Both the position numbers and the translations under genes were made by a program. From Siminovitchia terrae (GTDB taxonomy: Bacteria > Bacillota > Bacilli > Bacillales > Bacillaceae_C), in contig NZ_QYTW02000002.1 in assembly GCF_003605405.2 (NCBI RefSeq), positions 274,555-338,554 of the forward strand: 64,000 bases of DNA, in the 5' to 3' direction. Positions within the stretch are counted from its first letter, which is position 1, and each line of letters starts with the position of its first letter. Of this stretch, positions 53,632 to 62,339 are shown piece after piece. The notes beneath the pieces were generated by a model that did no database searches, was not told the origin of the DNA, and saw only the letters and a list, made by a program, of their open reading frames with translations.

Positions 53632-54972
53632 ATGGAAAGAAAAAATATTATTATTATAGGTGCGGCAGGAAGAGATTTTCACAATTTTAATACGTATTAT
53701 CGCGATAATGAGGCATATAATGTTGTTGCTTTTACAGCAACACAAATTCCGGATATCGATGGACGTAAATATCCAAGTGAATTAGCCGGTGAACTTTATC
53801 CAGATGGAATTCCCATTTATTCACAAGATCAATTACCAGAGTTGATTAAAGAATTACAAGTGGATGAATGTGTTTTTGCGTATAGTGATATTGGTTACGA
53901 AGATGTTATGGGCGTGGGTGCGATTGTGAATGCAGCGGGTGCTAACTTCACATTGTTAGGGCCAAACAGCACGATGTTAAAAAGTAATAAGCCCGTTATT
54001 TCCGTTTGCGCTGTGCGAACTGGAACTGGAAAAAGTCAAACGTCGCGAAAAATTATCGAAACGCTGTTGGAGCATGATTTAAAAGTCATTGCAGTAAGAC
54101 ACCCGATGCCATACGGCGATTTAAACGCACAACGTGTTCAGCGCTTTGCGACAGTGGAAGATTTAAAGAAACATCATTGTACGATCGAAGAAATGGAAGA
54201 ATATGAACCACATGTGGCACGAGGAAATGTTGTGTATGCTGGCGTTGATTATGCGGACATTTTGGCAGCAGCTGAAAATGATCCAGATGGCTGTGACGTT
54301 ATTTTATGGGATGGGGGAAATAATGACTTCTCTTTCTATAAGCCTGACTTAGCTGTTACCGTCTTGGACCCACATCGCCCAGGCCATGAGCTGAAATATT
54401 ACCCTGGCGAAGTGTGTTTGAGAACAACCGATGTGGCCATCATTAACAAAGTGGATAGTGCATCAGAGGAAGCTATTCAAATCGTAGAAAATAATATAAA
54501 ATTTGCAAGTCCAAATAGCACGATTATTAAAGCTGAATCAAAGATTACAGTCGATCATCCGGAGAGTATTGTTGGAAAACGCGTGTTAGTCGTTGAAGAT
54601 GGTCCGACGTTGACACATGGAGAAATGAAACTTGGTGCAGGTATAGTCGCAGCTGAACGTTTGGGAGCGAAAGAAATCATTGACCCGCGTCCATTCGCAG
54701 TAGGAACATTAGCCGAAACGTTCAATAAATACGGACATATTGGAAACGTCCTTCCGGCGATGGGATACGGCGAACAGCAATTAAAAGATCTTGAAGAAAC
54801 AATTAATAAGTCCGACTGTGATGCAGTGATCATTGGGACACCGATCGATTTAACTCGCGTCATTTCAATTAATAAACCGTGCACACGTGTACACTATGAT
54901 TTAGATGAAATGGGCAGTCCGAATTTAAAAGATATTTTAAAAGATTTTATCCAAGAACATAAGCTTGTGTGA
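53632..54972 (+). CDS. Cyclic 2,3-diphosphoglycerate synthetase-like ATP/GTPase
   Basis: A 446-residue protein: N-terminal Rossmann-like IIIIGAAGRDFHNFNTYYRD, NAAGANFTLLGPNS, P-loop VRTGTGKSQTSRKI (about residue 130), the HPMPYGDL and DVILWDGGNNDFSFY segments, and NKVDSASEEA of P-loop NTPases. This composition is that of archaeal cDPG synthetase and its bacterial homologues. In thermophilic archaea the product is an osmolyte; in this organism the role is unknown. Ribosome site GGAGAG precedes ATG 53632. Single gene with terminator at 55003. Confidence 0.8.
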   Translation: MERKNIIIIGAAGRDFHNFNTYYRDNEAYNVVAFTATQIPDIDGRKYPSELAGELYPDGIPIYSQDQLPELIKELQVDECVFAYSDIGYEDVMGVGAIVNAAGANFTLLGPNSTMLKSNKPVISVCAVRTGTGKSQTSRKIIETLLEHDLKVIAVRHPMPYGDLNAQRVQRFATVEDLKKHHCTIEEMEEYEPHVARGNVVYAGVDYADILAAAENDPDGCDVILWDGGNNDFSFYKPDLAVTVLDPHRPGHELKYYPGEVCLRTTDVAIINKVDSASEEAIQIVENNIKFASPNSTIIKAESKITVDHPESIVGKRVLVVEDGPTLTHGEMKLGAGIVAAERLGAKEIIDPRPFAVGTLAETFNKYGHIGNVLPAMGYGEQQLKDLEETINKSDCDAVIIGTPIDLTRVISINKPCTRVHYDLDEMGSPNLKDILKDFIQEHKLV

Positions 54973-55002
54973 TAAACATTCGGTAGCAATCAAATATTCT
55001 AG

Positions 55003-55035
55003 AAGACTAGCGACAGATCAGTTGCTAGTCTTTTT
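55003..55035 (+). terminator. Terminator
   Basis: AAGACTAGC-gacagatcagtt-GCTAGTCTT followed by TTT. Confidence 0.85.
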
Positions 55036-55091
55036 AAATGTGGGCGTCAAAGAAAGCGAATTGAAAAGAAACCACTTTAACTCGGTTTCAT

Positions 55092-55143
55092 AACCTTATT
55101 TAGATACATCACGGAGAACCGTACCATAAGTAAATGAGGTTTT
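55092..55143 (+). repeat. 50-bp palindromic repeat, copy 6
   Basis: AACCTTATTTA...ACGGAGAACCGT...TAAATGAGGTTTT, near consensus, beyond the terminator of the preceding gene. Confidence 0.9.
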
Positions 55144-55160
55144 CGAAAAATCACCTTTGA

Positions 55161-55188
55161 AGAGCCCGCTCACTCCGAGGGGGCTTTT
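55161..55188 (+). terminator. Hairpin with T-run
   Basis: AGAGCCCGCTC-actcc-GAGGGGGCTTTT; follows the palindrome rather than a gene. Confidence 0.6.
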
Positions 55189-55346
55189 ATAGTTTAGTAA
55201 ACAAGTTCGGAACTTTGATAATCGCCTAATTGGGCTGAAGTAGAGAATTATTTTTACATTAGCCTTTTTACAGACTTACTATGATTAGATTGTCCAAACT
55301 ATTCCTCCTTAACTGCATATTTTACAGTATTAAGGAGGTGAATTTA

Positions 55347-55796
55347 ATGTTCCGTATTATTGATTATGAAGCAACAGAACCGGTTCGTAAGGTTGATCGA
55401 ATTAGACCAATTCCGATTACTCATTCTCCGAAAAAACTTAAATTAGCACATATTACTATAACTATTCCTCGAAGAGATGCAAATGAAAATGATGTAGAAT
55501 TAATTGCGACAGTGGGAGTGCGTGGTGTTACTGGTACATCTCAACTTTTGTTTAAGATCTTCCGTGATGGAAAAGAAATATTCAGGACTCAAGTGGGCAT
55601 AGAATCGGATCCTGCATCAGAGGTAAATTATGTTGAAACATTTCAAACTATAGATATGGATGTGGGGAAAGGTAAACATCGTTATCAAGTAACAGTTGAA
55701 AATATTACTCCTGGTACGGAAGCTGCTGTTGTAGGACCGATTTCCTTTAGTGGTTTAGCAATTGCTCCTTCCGAAAAAGATCATGATAAAGACTAA
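55347..55796 (+). CDS. ExsC-like exosporium/spore-surface protein
   Basis: A 149-residue protein without signal peptide: MFRIIDYEATEPVRKVDRIR, then PIPITHSPKKLKLAHITITI, VELIATVGVRGVTGTSQLLF, FRDGKEIFRTQ and VTVENITPGTEAAVVGPISF. I recognise this pattern as the exosporium protein C type of Bacillus. It implies a spore-forming host and expression in the mother cell late in sporulation (inference). ATG 55347 has AAGGAGGTGA 7 nt upstream; the longer frame from 55281 is unlikely. Confidence 0.75.
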   Translation: MFRIIDYEATEPVRKVDRIRPIPITHSPKKLKLAHITITIPRRDANENDVELIATVGVRGVTGTSQLLFKIFRDGKEIFRTQVGIESDPASEVNYVETFQTIDMDVGKGKHRYQVTVENITPGTEAAVVGPISFSGLAIAPSEKDHDKD

Positions 55797-55922
55797 GACA
55801 TGGATCGTGACATCAGGGCGTGGCCAAGACTGCAATCGAGAAACGGTGTGTAAAACGAGTCAAGATTGAGACAGAAGCAGAATAATGTTTTAGAAATTAA
55901 TGTATCTAGAATAATTAAATTA

Positions 55923-55961
55923 AGTCCCTTTAGTTCAGCGCTGAAGGGACTACGTTTTTTT
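55923..55961 (+). terminator. Terminator
   Basis: AGTCCCTTTAG-ttcagcg-CTGAAGGGACT then ACG and TTTTTTT. Confidence 0.85.
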
Positions 55962-56255
55962 GGACATTAAATAACGGGTGGGCGCGTAAAATAGAAAAAT
56001 AGACTAAAAACGCCGTGAGCCCCGCGCATACGAATAAGAAATTAATCAAAGCCTTAAATACCATAAAGAGCCAAATCAGGAGTATTCGGAATAAAATACG
56101 ATTTTTAAATGAGGTGAAAGGTGGAGGTAACTAAAAATAACAAAGTGCTTGTCCGATTATGGTAGTGTAGATGATAGAAAAATTTCGTCAGGTAAAAATA
56201 GAAGAAGGAGTAGTTTTTAACATTCCGGTTATCGTGGTCACAAGAACAAAGAAAA

Positions 56256-56283
56256 AAAGCTGAATCTACTGAGTCAGCTTTTA
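56256..56283. terminator. Bidirectional terminator
   Basis: AAAAGCTGA-atctactgag-TCAGCTTTT with A-run on the left; serves the minus-strand tetR gene that ends at 56354 and any + strand transcript. Confidence 0.8.
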
Positions 56284-56353
56284 TCTTGTAATCATTCCTT
56301 TTCTTATTTATTTTAGTTCCGGCTCATTATGTTTCAACTTTTTTATCATTCTA

Positions 56354-56950
56354 TTATTTAGGATGATTTTCTATTTTTTGCGACTTCATTTTATGAATGC
56401 CTGCAAGAAAAGTATCAATGATCAGGCCGATGCTGACATCAAGATCGATGGGGATACCAAAGCCATTCTTTTGTTCAAGAGAAGCAAAGCCATGTAAAAT
56501 GCTGCGAAGCCCTCTGGATGCATGAATGGATTCCTCATCGTCGAGATCATAAGCCTGTAGCACACGAACAACAAGGTCAACAATTTTTGAACTAATAAGA
56601 TTAAATTCTGCATTGTTCGAATCAGCATTTGCCCAAAGAGTTGCTTCATATAATCCAGGATGAGTACGGGCAAAGCTCATATACGCTTTACTAATCGCAT
56701 GAATAGCTTCATCCTTTGATCGTCCAATCGCAGCTTGTGATAAATGTGTATATAATTCCTCTAATCCATAAATAGCTAAAGCCCTTTGCAAACCCTGTAA
56801 TCCATCTACATGATTATATAAGGAAGGCGGGCGAATCTTTAATTTTTTTGCTAGAGTTGCTAAAGTTAAAGAGTGTACACCATCAGTGTCAACTATGTCT
56901 GTTGCTGCAGTTAAAATGGTGTTTAAATCTATTCTTGCTTTAGGTGCCAT
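56354..56950 (-). CDS. TetR/AcrR-family regulator
   Basis: A 198-residue repressor: N-terminal HTH (LNTILTAATDIVDTDGVHSL, then TLATLAKKLKIRPPSLYNHV) and a helical ligand domain of the TetR_C_33 type ending FLAGIHKMKSQ. ATG 56950 has GGAGG 6 nt upstream; the extra 20 codons to 57010 overlap the MBL gene and are not needed. It is the second gene of the mbl-tetR operon and probably represses it at two operators at 57703-57742. Confidence 0.88.
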   Translation of the reverse strand: MAPKARIDLNTILTAATDIVDTDGVHSLTLATLAKKLKIRPPSLYNHVDGLQGLQRALAIYGLEELYTHLSQAAIGRSKDEAIHAISKAYMSFARTHPGLYEATLWANADSNNAEFNLISSKIVDLVVRVLQAYDLDDEESIHASRGLRSILHGFASLEQKNGFGIPIDLDVSIGLIIDTFLAGIHKMKSQKIENHPK

Positions 56951-56969
56951 TTTTGATCCTCCATTTTGT

Positions 56970-57683
56970 TCAACTAATTGTTTTCTCAAGCTTAGAAATA
57001 GCGAGTTCAATTATACTTCCAGGCTGCATGACCATTTTTCCATGTCCTACGGCAAGAAGGGAAGGGTTTTGATTTTTAATCTTTATTGCACTTTTTAGTG
57101 CCTCTTCCTTATTCCAAGTCGCCATGGCTGGGAAAGGAAATAAAACTTGTATATGCCCGGAAACTGAGACTCCACCTCGAGTTTGAAAAGCATCTCCAGC
57201 AATGATTGCTTTCGTTCGTTCATCAATAAAAGACATTGAGCCAGGAGTATGACCTGGTGTACTGATCGCTTTCAGTGAGCCAATTCGATCTCCTTCTTGA
57301 AGTAACACATCTGGCTGTGTTTTTACCTCTCCAGGCTTAGGCACTCCACCTTTTATTGGTGTTTTATTTTCATTTTTATCTAAAGAGCGATCACCTCTTA
57401 ATAAGCGTTCGTCTCTTTTGGAAATATAAACCATTACGTCAGGAAGCATCTCCTTTAGTTTATCCAATGAGCCGATATGATCCCTGTGAGCATGTGTTAA
57501 AACAATTCGTGTTAAAGGCTTCCCAACTTTTTGAGCTGTATCAATGATTGATTTATAGCTATTTGGCAGAGCAGTATCTACTAAAGTTAGTTCATTTTTT
57601 TCTTCTACAAAGTAGCAACTAACTGGAAAAAGTGTAGGGGAAAAATTTAATTGCTGAATAAAACCTTCTTTAAAAACCTTCAT
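56970..57683 (-). CDS. Metallo-beta-lactamase-fold hydrolase
   Basis: A 237-residue MBL protein. Metal-binding THAHRDHIGSLD (H-x-H-x-D-H), GHTPGSMSFID and GDAFQTRGG, and the last His in LAVGHGKMV; the general glyoxalase II/lactonase-like arrangement. No signal peptide. Substrate unknown, but tight TetR control suggests a detoxifying role. Its start is 22 bp below the first operator. Confidence 0.88.
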   Translation of the reverse strand: MKVFKEGFIQQLNFSPTLFPVSCYFVEEKNELTLVDTALPNSYKSIIDTAQKVGKPLTRIVLTHAHRDHIGSLDKLKEMLPDVMVYISKRDERLLRGDRSLDKNENKTPIKGGVPKPGEVKTQPDVLLQEGDRIGSLKAISTPGHTPGSMSFIDERTKAIIAGDAFQTRGGVSVSGHIQVLFPFPAMATWNKEEALKSAIKIKNQNPSLLAVGHGKMVMQPGSIIELAISKLEKTIS

Positions 57684-57702
57684 TTTTTTACCACCTCATC
57701 TA

Positions 57703-57749
57703 ACTAATAACGTTAGTTTTATTTTAACTAACATCATTAGTTTTGACAA
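57703..57749 (-). promoter_or_regulatory. Promoter with two TetR operators
   Basis: Minus strand -35 TTGTCA (57749-57744), 17 bp, -10 TAAAAT (57726-57721). Two 17-bp palindromes AACTAA-n5-TTAGTT lie at 57726-57742 (between the boxes) and 57703-57719 (just downstream of -10), placed to block polymerase. The TetR gene is in the operon. Confidence 0.82.
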
Positions 57750-57830
57750 GAAAAATTTTTTCTAAAATAGTTTGAAAGATCTCTAATTCCTTTTTAACTT
57801 TTAAAGACTAGACCAATAAAATTACTCGAT

Positions 57831-57871
57831 GCCTTATTTAGATTCATTACGGAGAACCATACCACAAATAG
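57831..57871 (+). repeat. 50-bp palindromic repeat, copy 7 (decayed)
   Basis: GCCTTATTTAGATTCATTAC then GGAGAACCATACCACAAATA; the right arm has lost the TAAATGAGG match. Confidence 0.7.
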
Positions 57872-58357
57872 GTAGCTACTTTCTTTAAAATGTAATCCCC
57901 TAAGTATGATTGGACAGTTGTTAGAAACCATGTTGTAGGAAGGGGGCCGCTAGGACTTCAGATTCTTGTAATAATTTCATCATTAACGTGGTGACAAGTT
58001 GTAATTCCAGGTCTAAATCTAAGCTCCCCTTTTGTATCAATGGGATTTACAGTTTTAAGCTCATACTGTTCCTATTATTGGATAAGCCTTAACAAACGTT
58101 GCAATCTATACTGGCAAAATTAATCTATCGAAACTAAGCTGCTGAATATTCGGCAGCTTTTGCATTATTCCTATGCAAAACTTATAATATTAAATAAAGT
58201 TACATCTTTCTGAAAAGACTTTAAAATCCGGGGTTTTTCATTTATTTTAAGAAAAATGTTGCGTAGGTATGAAACTTGCTAGTGCTTATATAACTGTGCC
58301 TCACGTGGAGTCGACAGATGATACGACCTACAACTTGAAAATATGGGAGGGAACTTA
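57872..58357. other. Gene-free stretch ahead of dapF
   Basis: About 490 bp. A minus-strand in-frame piece at about 58062-57955 (YELKTVNPIDTKGELRFRPG, ending HHVNDEIITRI and stop) is a probable gene remnant of unknown family. A hairpin AAGCTGCTGAA-TATT-CGGCAGCTTTT lies at 58136-58161. No riboswitch could be recognised before dapF. Confidence 0.4.
58136..58161 (+). terminator. Terminator-like hairpin
   Basis: AAGCTGCTGAATATTCGGCAGCTTTT; one G-U pair in the stem and a T-run. On the minus side it also ends in AGCTT. Confidence 0.65.
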
Positions 58358-58390
58358 ATGAAGTTATTGAAATCATCACAAGAGGAGTGA
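58358..58390 (+). CDS. Possible 10-residue leader peptide before dapF
   Basis: GGGAGGG is followed by ATG 58358; the frame reads MKLLKSSQEE and stops at 58390. Its last codons supply the ribosome site (GAGGAG) for dapF, 7 bp before TTG 58398, so coupling is possible. No attenuator structure is evident. Confidence 0.3.
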   Translation: MKLLKSSQEE

Positions 58391-58397
58391 TTCAGGC

Positions 58398-59237
58398 TTG
58401 AGAAAAGTTCCGTTTAAAAAAATGCATGGTTGCGGCAATGATTTTGTTGTGATTGATAATCGGGATTCTGTAATGAAAAGTTTTGAGCTTTCTCATTTTG
58501 TCAAGTCCGTTTGCACCAGGAGGTTCCATATTGGTGCGGATGGCCTAATGTTATTGGAAAAATCCACCTCAGCAGATTTTAAAATGAGATATTTCAACTC
58601 AGACGGCAGTGAAGGGGAGATGTGCGGAAACGGAGCACGCTGTATTGTGAAGTACGCCTATTTAATGGGAATAGGCGGGGATGTTATGACTTTCGAAACG
58701 TTGAATGGTATTTACGAAGGAAGAATACTTAATGAGAATGTCCAAATTAAATTTCCGCCCATACCGATTCAGGATTTCCATCTCAATCAACCTTTTCCTT
58801 CAAATGAAAACGTTTTCTATCATTTTGCTTGGGTAGGCGTACCACATACGGTATTTGTTGAAAGGAATATAGATCTAAAACAGGATCAATCTTTTATTCA
58901 GTGGGCCAGAGCAATCAGATACAATCCAGCCATCTGTACAAGTGGAACGAATGTAAACTTAATTGAAATATGTGATGAAAATCAAATCAAGATTAGAACG
59001 TATGAACGCGGAGTGGAAGATGAGACATTGGCCTGTGGTTCTGGTGCGACCGCTTCGGCAATTATTTCAGGTTTGTTGAGCAATGTATCTTCTCCTGTGA
59101 AAGTTCATACCAAGGGAGGCATTTTGACGATTACCTTTCGAATCACAGAAGACTATGTTCAAGATATATTTTTGGAGGGAAATGCGGTTGTTGTTGCTGA
59201 GGGAGAACTTCTTTCAGAAGCATCAGTCAGAGTATAA
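58398..59237 (+). CDS. dapF: Diaminopimelate epimerase
   Basis: A 279-residue PLP-independent epimerase that turns LL- into meso-diaminopimelate for lysine and peptidoglycan. The two catalytic cysteines are in EMCGNGARC and LACGSGATA; KMHGCGNDFVVIDN starts the protein. TTG 58398 has GAGGAGTG about 8 nt upstream. It is followed by a broken lysA start, so this lysine gene pair is no longer intact here. Bacilli often have another dapF, so this may be a second copy. Confidence 0.93.
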   Translation: MRKVPFKKMHGCGNDFVVIDNRDSVMKSFELSHFVKSVCTRRFHIGADGLMLLEKSTSADFKMRYFNSDGSEGEMCGNGARCIVKYAYLMGIGGDVMTFETLNGIYEGRILNENVQIKFPPIPIQDFHLNQPFPSNENVFYHFAWVGVPHTVFVERNIDLKQDQSFIQWARAIRYNPAICTSGTNVNLIEICDENQIKIRTYERGVEDETLACGSGATASAIISGLLSNVSSPVKVHTKGGILTITFRITEDYVQDIFLEGNAVVVAEGELLSEASVRV

Positions 59238-59264
59238 AGTGGAAAGGGAGAGGATGGTTAAGAT

Positions 59265-59362
59265 ATGTATTTACACGGGACATCTAAGATTAATAAACAG
59301 GGTGATTTAGAAATCGGCGGTTGTTTGTAATAGAATTGACGAAACAATACGGCCGTCAAAAA
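59265..59362 (+). pseudogene. Diaminopimelate decarboxylase (lysA) 5' stump
   Basis: AGGATGG then ATG 59265 starts MYLHGTSKINKQGDLEIGGC, the conserved start of Bacillus LysA, and stops at 59330. Another frame continues VIELTKQYGRQ (expected VELTKQYGTPLYVYD) and then ends in the leader of the next gene. Everything beyond about residue 32 is gone, evidently by deletion joining it to the D-cysteine desulfhydrase gene. Confidence 0.75.
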
Positions 59363-59378
59363 AGGTGGGGATATTTGA

Positions 59379-60398
59379 ATGTTATTATCAAAAATACCGA
59401 GAAAATGTTATACACAAGTACAAACACCCATTGAAAAGTTAAATCGGCTTACTAATTTATTAAATGGGCCTAATATTTTCATCAAAAGAGATGATTTGTT
59501 GGGACTGACCGGGGGCGGCAATAAAACAAGAAAATTAGAGTTTTTAATGGCGGATGCAATTGCAAAGGGAGCAGACACGATTGTAACATGTGGTGCGCTT
59601 CAATCGAACCATTGCCGTCTAACATTGGCTGCAGCAGTGAAAGAGGGATTAAAATGCCAGCTTGTATTAGAAGAAGGGGTTGCAACAACATATGACCCAA
59701 ATGCGAATGGAAATAATCTCCTATATAAATTGCTTGGAGCAGAAGAGATTATAGTCGTAAAAAATGGTTCAGATTTAAATGACGAGATGCAGGCAGTAAG
59801 TGAAAAACTGATTGCTTCAGGAAGAAATCCCTACGTCATTCCTGTCGGTGGATCCAATGAGTTGGGTACTGTAGGATATGTTGCTTGTGCACAGGAAATC
59901 CTCCAACAATCATTTGAACAAGGGCTCGCGATTGACCATATTGTTGTGGCAAGTGGAAGCGGTGGAACACAAGCAGGATTAATTGTTGGGTTACATGGAA
60001 ACAATGCCTCCATTAAGGTAACCGGGATTAATGTTTCCAGATCAAATGAATTACAGATCCCTAAAATCTATCAACTAGTTCAAGAGACAGCCAAATTTCT
60101 AAATGTTTCATGTGAGATTCCCAGTGAAAGTGTGCAATGCAATGATCAGTTCGTTGGCGGAGGTTATACGATTCCAACAGAAGGCATGATTGAAGCGGTA
60201 CAAATGCTGGCACGTACAGAAGGGATCCTATTAGATTCCGTTTATACTGGGAAAGTAATGGCTGGACTGATTGAATTGGTCCGAAATGAAACTTTCAAGA
60301 AAGATGAAAATGTACTGTTCATACATACAGGCGGTTCTCCTTCCCTATACGCAAACCATACATTATTCAATGAAGATTTGTTTGTTTTGCAGGGTTGA
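59379..60398 (+). CDS. D-cysteine desulfhydrase / ACC deaminase-family PLP enzyme
   Basis: A 339-residue fold type II PLP enzyme. PLP lysine in GGGNKTRKLEFLMA, substrate loop CGALQSNHCRLTLAAA, phosphate-binding SGSGGTQAG, and DSVYTGKVMAGLIEL with FIHTGGSPSLY at the end. The sequence fits D-cysteine desulfhydrase (DcyD) better than ACC deaminase, though the two are alike. ATG 59379 has AAAGGTGGGG upstream. The following symporter gene may feed it D-cysteine or a related amino acid (inference). Confidence 0.85.
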   Translation: MLLSKIPRKCYTQVQTPIEKLNRLTNLLNGPNIFIKRDDLLGLTGGGNKTRKLEFLMADAIAKGADTIVTCGALQSNHCRLTLAAAVKEGLKCQLVLEEGVATTYDPNANGNNLLYKLLGAEEIIVVKNGSDLNDEMQAVSEKLIASGRNPYVIPVGGSNELGTVGYVACAQEILQQSFEQGLAIDHIVVASGSGGTQAGLIVGLHGNNASIKVTGINVSRSNELQIPKIYQLVQETAKFLNVSCEIPSESVQCNDQFVGGGYTIPTEGMIEAVQMLARTEGILLDSVYTGKVMAGLIELVRNETFKKDENVLFIHTGGSPSLYANHTLFNEDLFVLQG

Positions 60399-60664
60399 CG
60401 CATACAGCGGAGAGCAAATGTATTTGGATTGTGGATTAAATGATAAAAAGTGTTGAACGAAGGGCTAAACATATGAAGGCTGTTGCAGTTTTGTCGGATT
60501 CAGAATATTATATGTGTTTGCTTAAGTGGGGATATAACGATTAAATGGCTAAAGCAAACATGTAAAAATGACAAGGGCGGCAGAAATGAGAAGGGATATT
60601 ACCACTGGAATAAATATGAATTCGAATAGAATGGAAACGCTAACAAACATAGGGGGTAACGACT

Positions 60665-61921
60665 TTGGGAAAAAAATTAAAAGCCTATCGTTTTCCATTA
60701 ATTCTTCTTTCCGCAATTATTATCGGCTCCATTATCGGACTGATTTTTGGTGAAAAGGCTGGTGTTATTCGGCCACTTGGAGACTTGTTTATCAATCTAC
60801 TTTTCATGGTAGTTGTTCCACTTGTTTTCTTTTCTATTTCATCGGCTGTAGCCAACATGGACAGCATGCGCCGGCTTGGTAAAATCATGGGATCGATGAT
60901 AACCATTTTCGTCATTACTGGTATTATTGCTTCGGTCACGATGCTTGTTGCAACGATTATTTTTCCGATGGGATCTGGTGTGGATATCTCTTTGGAAACT
61001 CCGGGAAACTTAGAAAAGCTAACACTTTCAGAACAACTTGTAAGCACTTTCACGGTTCCGGATTTTGTTAACTTGTTTTCCCGTCAACACATGCTGGCTC
61101 TCATTGTGTTTTCTGTTCTTATTGGAATAGCAACAGGGTTAACCGGTGAAGTTGGCAAACCGTTTGCCCGATTTCTTGAAAGTGGATCTGAAATATTTAT
61201 GAAGGTCATTCAACTCATTATGTATTATGCACCCATCGGTTTAGGAGCTTATTTTGCTGCGTTGATAGGAGATATGGGCGCGGAGTTGATTGGTGATTAC
61301 GCTCAAGCATTCCTCCTTTATTATCCGGTTGCCATTCTTTACTTTGCTATTGGATTTACACTCTATGCATTTATTGCAGGAGGAAAAAAGGGGGTTACCC
61401 GTTTTTGGAAAAATATCCTTACACCAGCAGCAACGGCATTGGGAACCGGAAGCAGTTTTGCCACATTACCGGTAAACTTACAAGCTGCCAAAAACATAGG
61501 CGTTCCGAAAGATATCAGGGAAACCGTATTACCTCTTGGAGCAACCATTCATATGGATGGATCCTGTCTTTCAGCAATACTTAAAATTGCTTTTGTATTC
61601 GGTGTGTTCAACATGGACTATAGCGGAATAGATACGTTTCTAACAGCTATTGGTATAGCCTTATTGTCCGGTGTTGTAATGAGCGGGATTCCTGGCGGAG
61701 GCTTCATTGGAGAAATGGTTATTGTTACTCTCTATGGCTTGCCGATCCAAGCATTGCCAATTATTTCAGCCATCGGTGTCGTCGTAGATCCGCCGGCGAC
61801 AATGGTCAACGCTACTGGGGATACAGTAGCAAGTATGCTCGTTTCAAGACAATTAGAAGGAAAAGATTGGATGGACCAAGTAAACGTTGAAGAGCCACAA
61901 CAGCATAGTTTAACCGTATGA
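60665..61921 (+). CDS. Dicarboxylate/amino acid:cation symporter (DAACS family)
   Basis: A 418-residue GltP/GltT-like symporter with eight membrane segments and two hairpin loops. Marks: serine-rich hairpin GTGSSFATLPVNLQAAKN, GATIHMDGSCLSAIL, GIPGGGFIGEMVIV and the substrate-helix VDPPATMVNATGDTVAS. Substrate may be glutamate, aspartate, cystine or another amino acid; being next to D-cysteine desulfhydrase points to a sulfur amino acid (inference). TTG 60665 has GGGGG 8 nt upstream. The 266 bp before it hold only short frames. Confidence 0.86.
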   Translation: MGKKLKAYRFPLILLSAIIIGSIIGLIFGEKAGVIRPLGDLFINLLFMVVVPLVFFSISSAVANMDSMRRLGKIMGSMITIFVITGIIASVTMLVATIIFPMGSGVDISLETPGNLEKLTLSEQLVSTFTVPDFVNLFSRQHMLALIVFSVLIGIATGLTGEVGKPFARFLESGSEIFMKVIQLIMYYAPIGLGAYFAALIGDMGAELIGDYAQAFLLYYPVAILYFAIGFTLYAFIAGGKKGVTRFWKNILTPAATALGTGSSFATLPVNLQAAKNIGVPKDIRETVLPLGATIHMDGSCLSAILKIAFVFGVFNMDYSGIDTFLTAIGIALLSGVVMSGIPGGGFIGEMVIVTLYGLPIQALPIISAIGVVVDPPATMVNATGDTVASMLVSRQLEGKDWMDQVNVEEPQQHSLTV

Positions 61922-62088
61922 GGAAGGAAAAAAGATAATAAAGGCTGATAAAGTTTCAGCCAATGCAAAGTCTTATGTAAGTGAATGATAATATGAGATT
62001 ATTTAAATATAACTCTATCACCATGAAAGCAGGAAAAAAGAAACACTACATTTTGAAGTGACTCCAAAAAGGTAGGCATCATATTTTC

Positions 62089-62184
62089 TTAAGCAACCTC
62101 CAAGGTCTGAACTCGGTATTCTACCGGGCTCAGGCCTTTTAATTTTTCATGCGGATTTATAGCCTGGAAGATGCTCTATGATAG
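62089..62184 (-). mobile_element. IS3-family transposase (orfB) C-terminal remnant
   Basis: The minus strand reads SIFQAINPHEKLKGLSPVEY then RVQTLEVA and stop, the usual end of IS150/IS3-group OrfB (H-x-x-L-x-G-L-S-P-V-E-Y-R). Upstream the frame is broken. No inverted repeats or second ORF could be seen, so the element is dead. Confidence 0.75.
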
Positions 62185-62339
62185 TTTCAATAAATACTTG
62201 TAAAATGGGAATTTTACCATTTCCTCTTATTTAAACTACGTTTATATGGTTGACCCCGAAAAAGGGGGATTTAAAAGTAGCTGGATTTGCAGGGAGTATA
62301 CCGATAAGGAAAGAAACCTATGAGACGGGTTTTTGGATT

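Larger units (their letters stand above)
55797..56353. other. Gene-free stretch
   Basis: About 550 bp. Two terminators (55923-55961, 56256-56283) and a short frame at 56171-56263 (MIEKFRQVKIEEGVVFNIPV to TKKKS) that ends in the second terminator and may be the 5' or 3' stump of a lost gene. Nothing else supported. Confidence 0.5.

Noticed and set aside
57872-58397. Lysine riboswitch (L-box) before dapF
   Set aside because: The conserved L-box core could not be found and the stretch contains a minus-strand gene remnant instead.
60568-60753. 61-residue frame ahead of the DAACS symporter
   Set aside because: Overlaps the symporter start in another frame and has no ribosome site; the symporter's own TTG is well supported.
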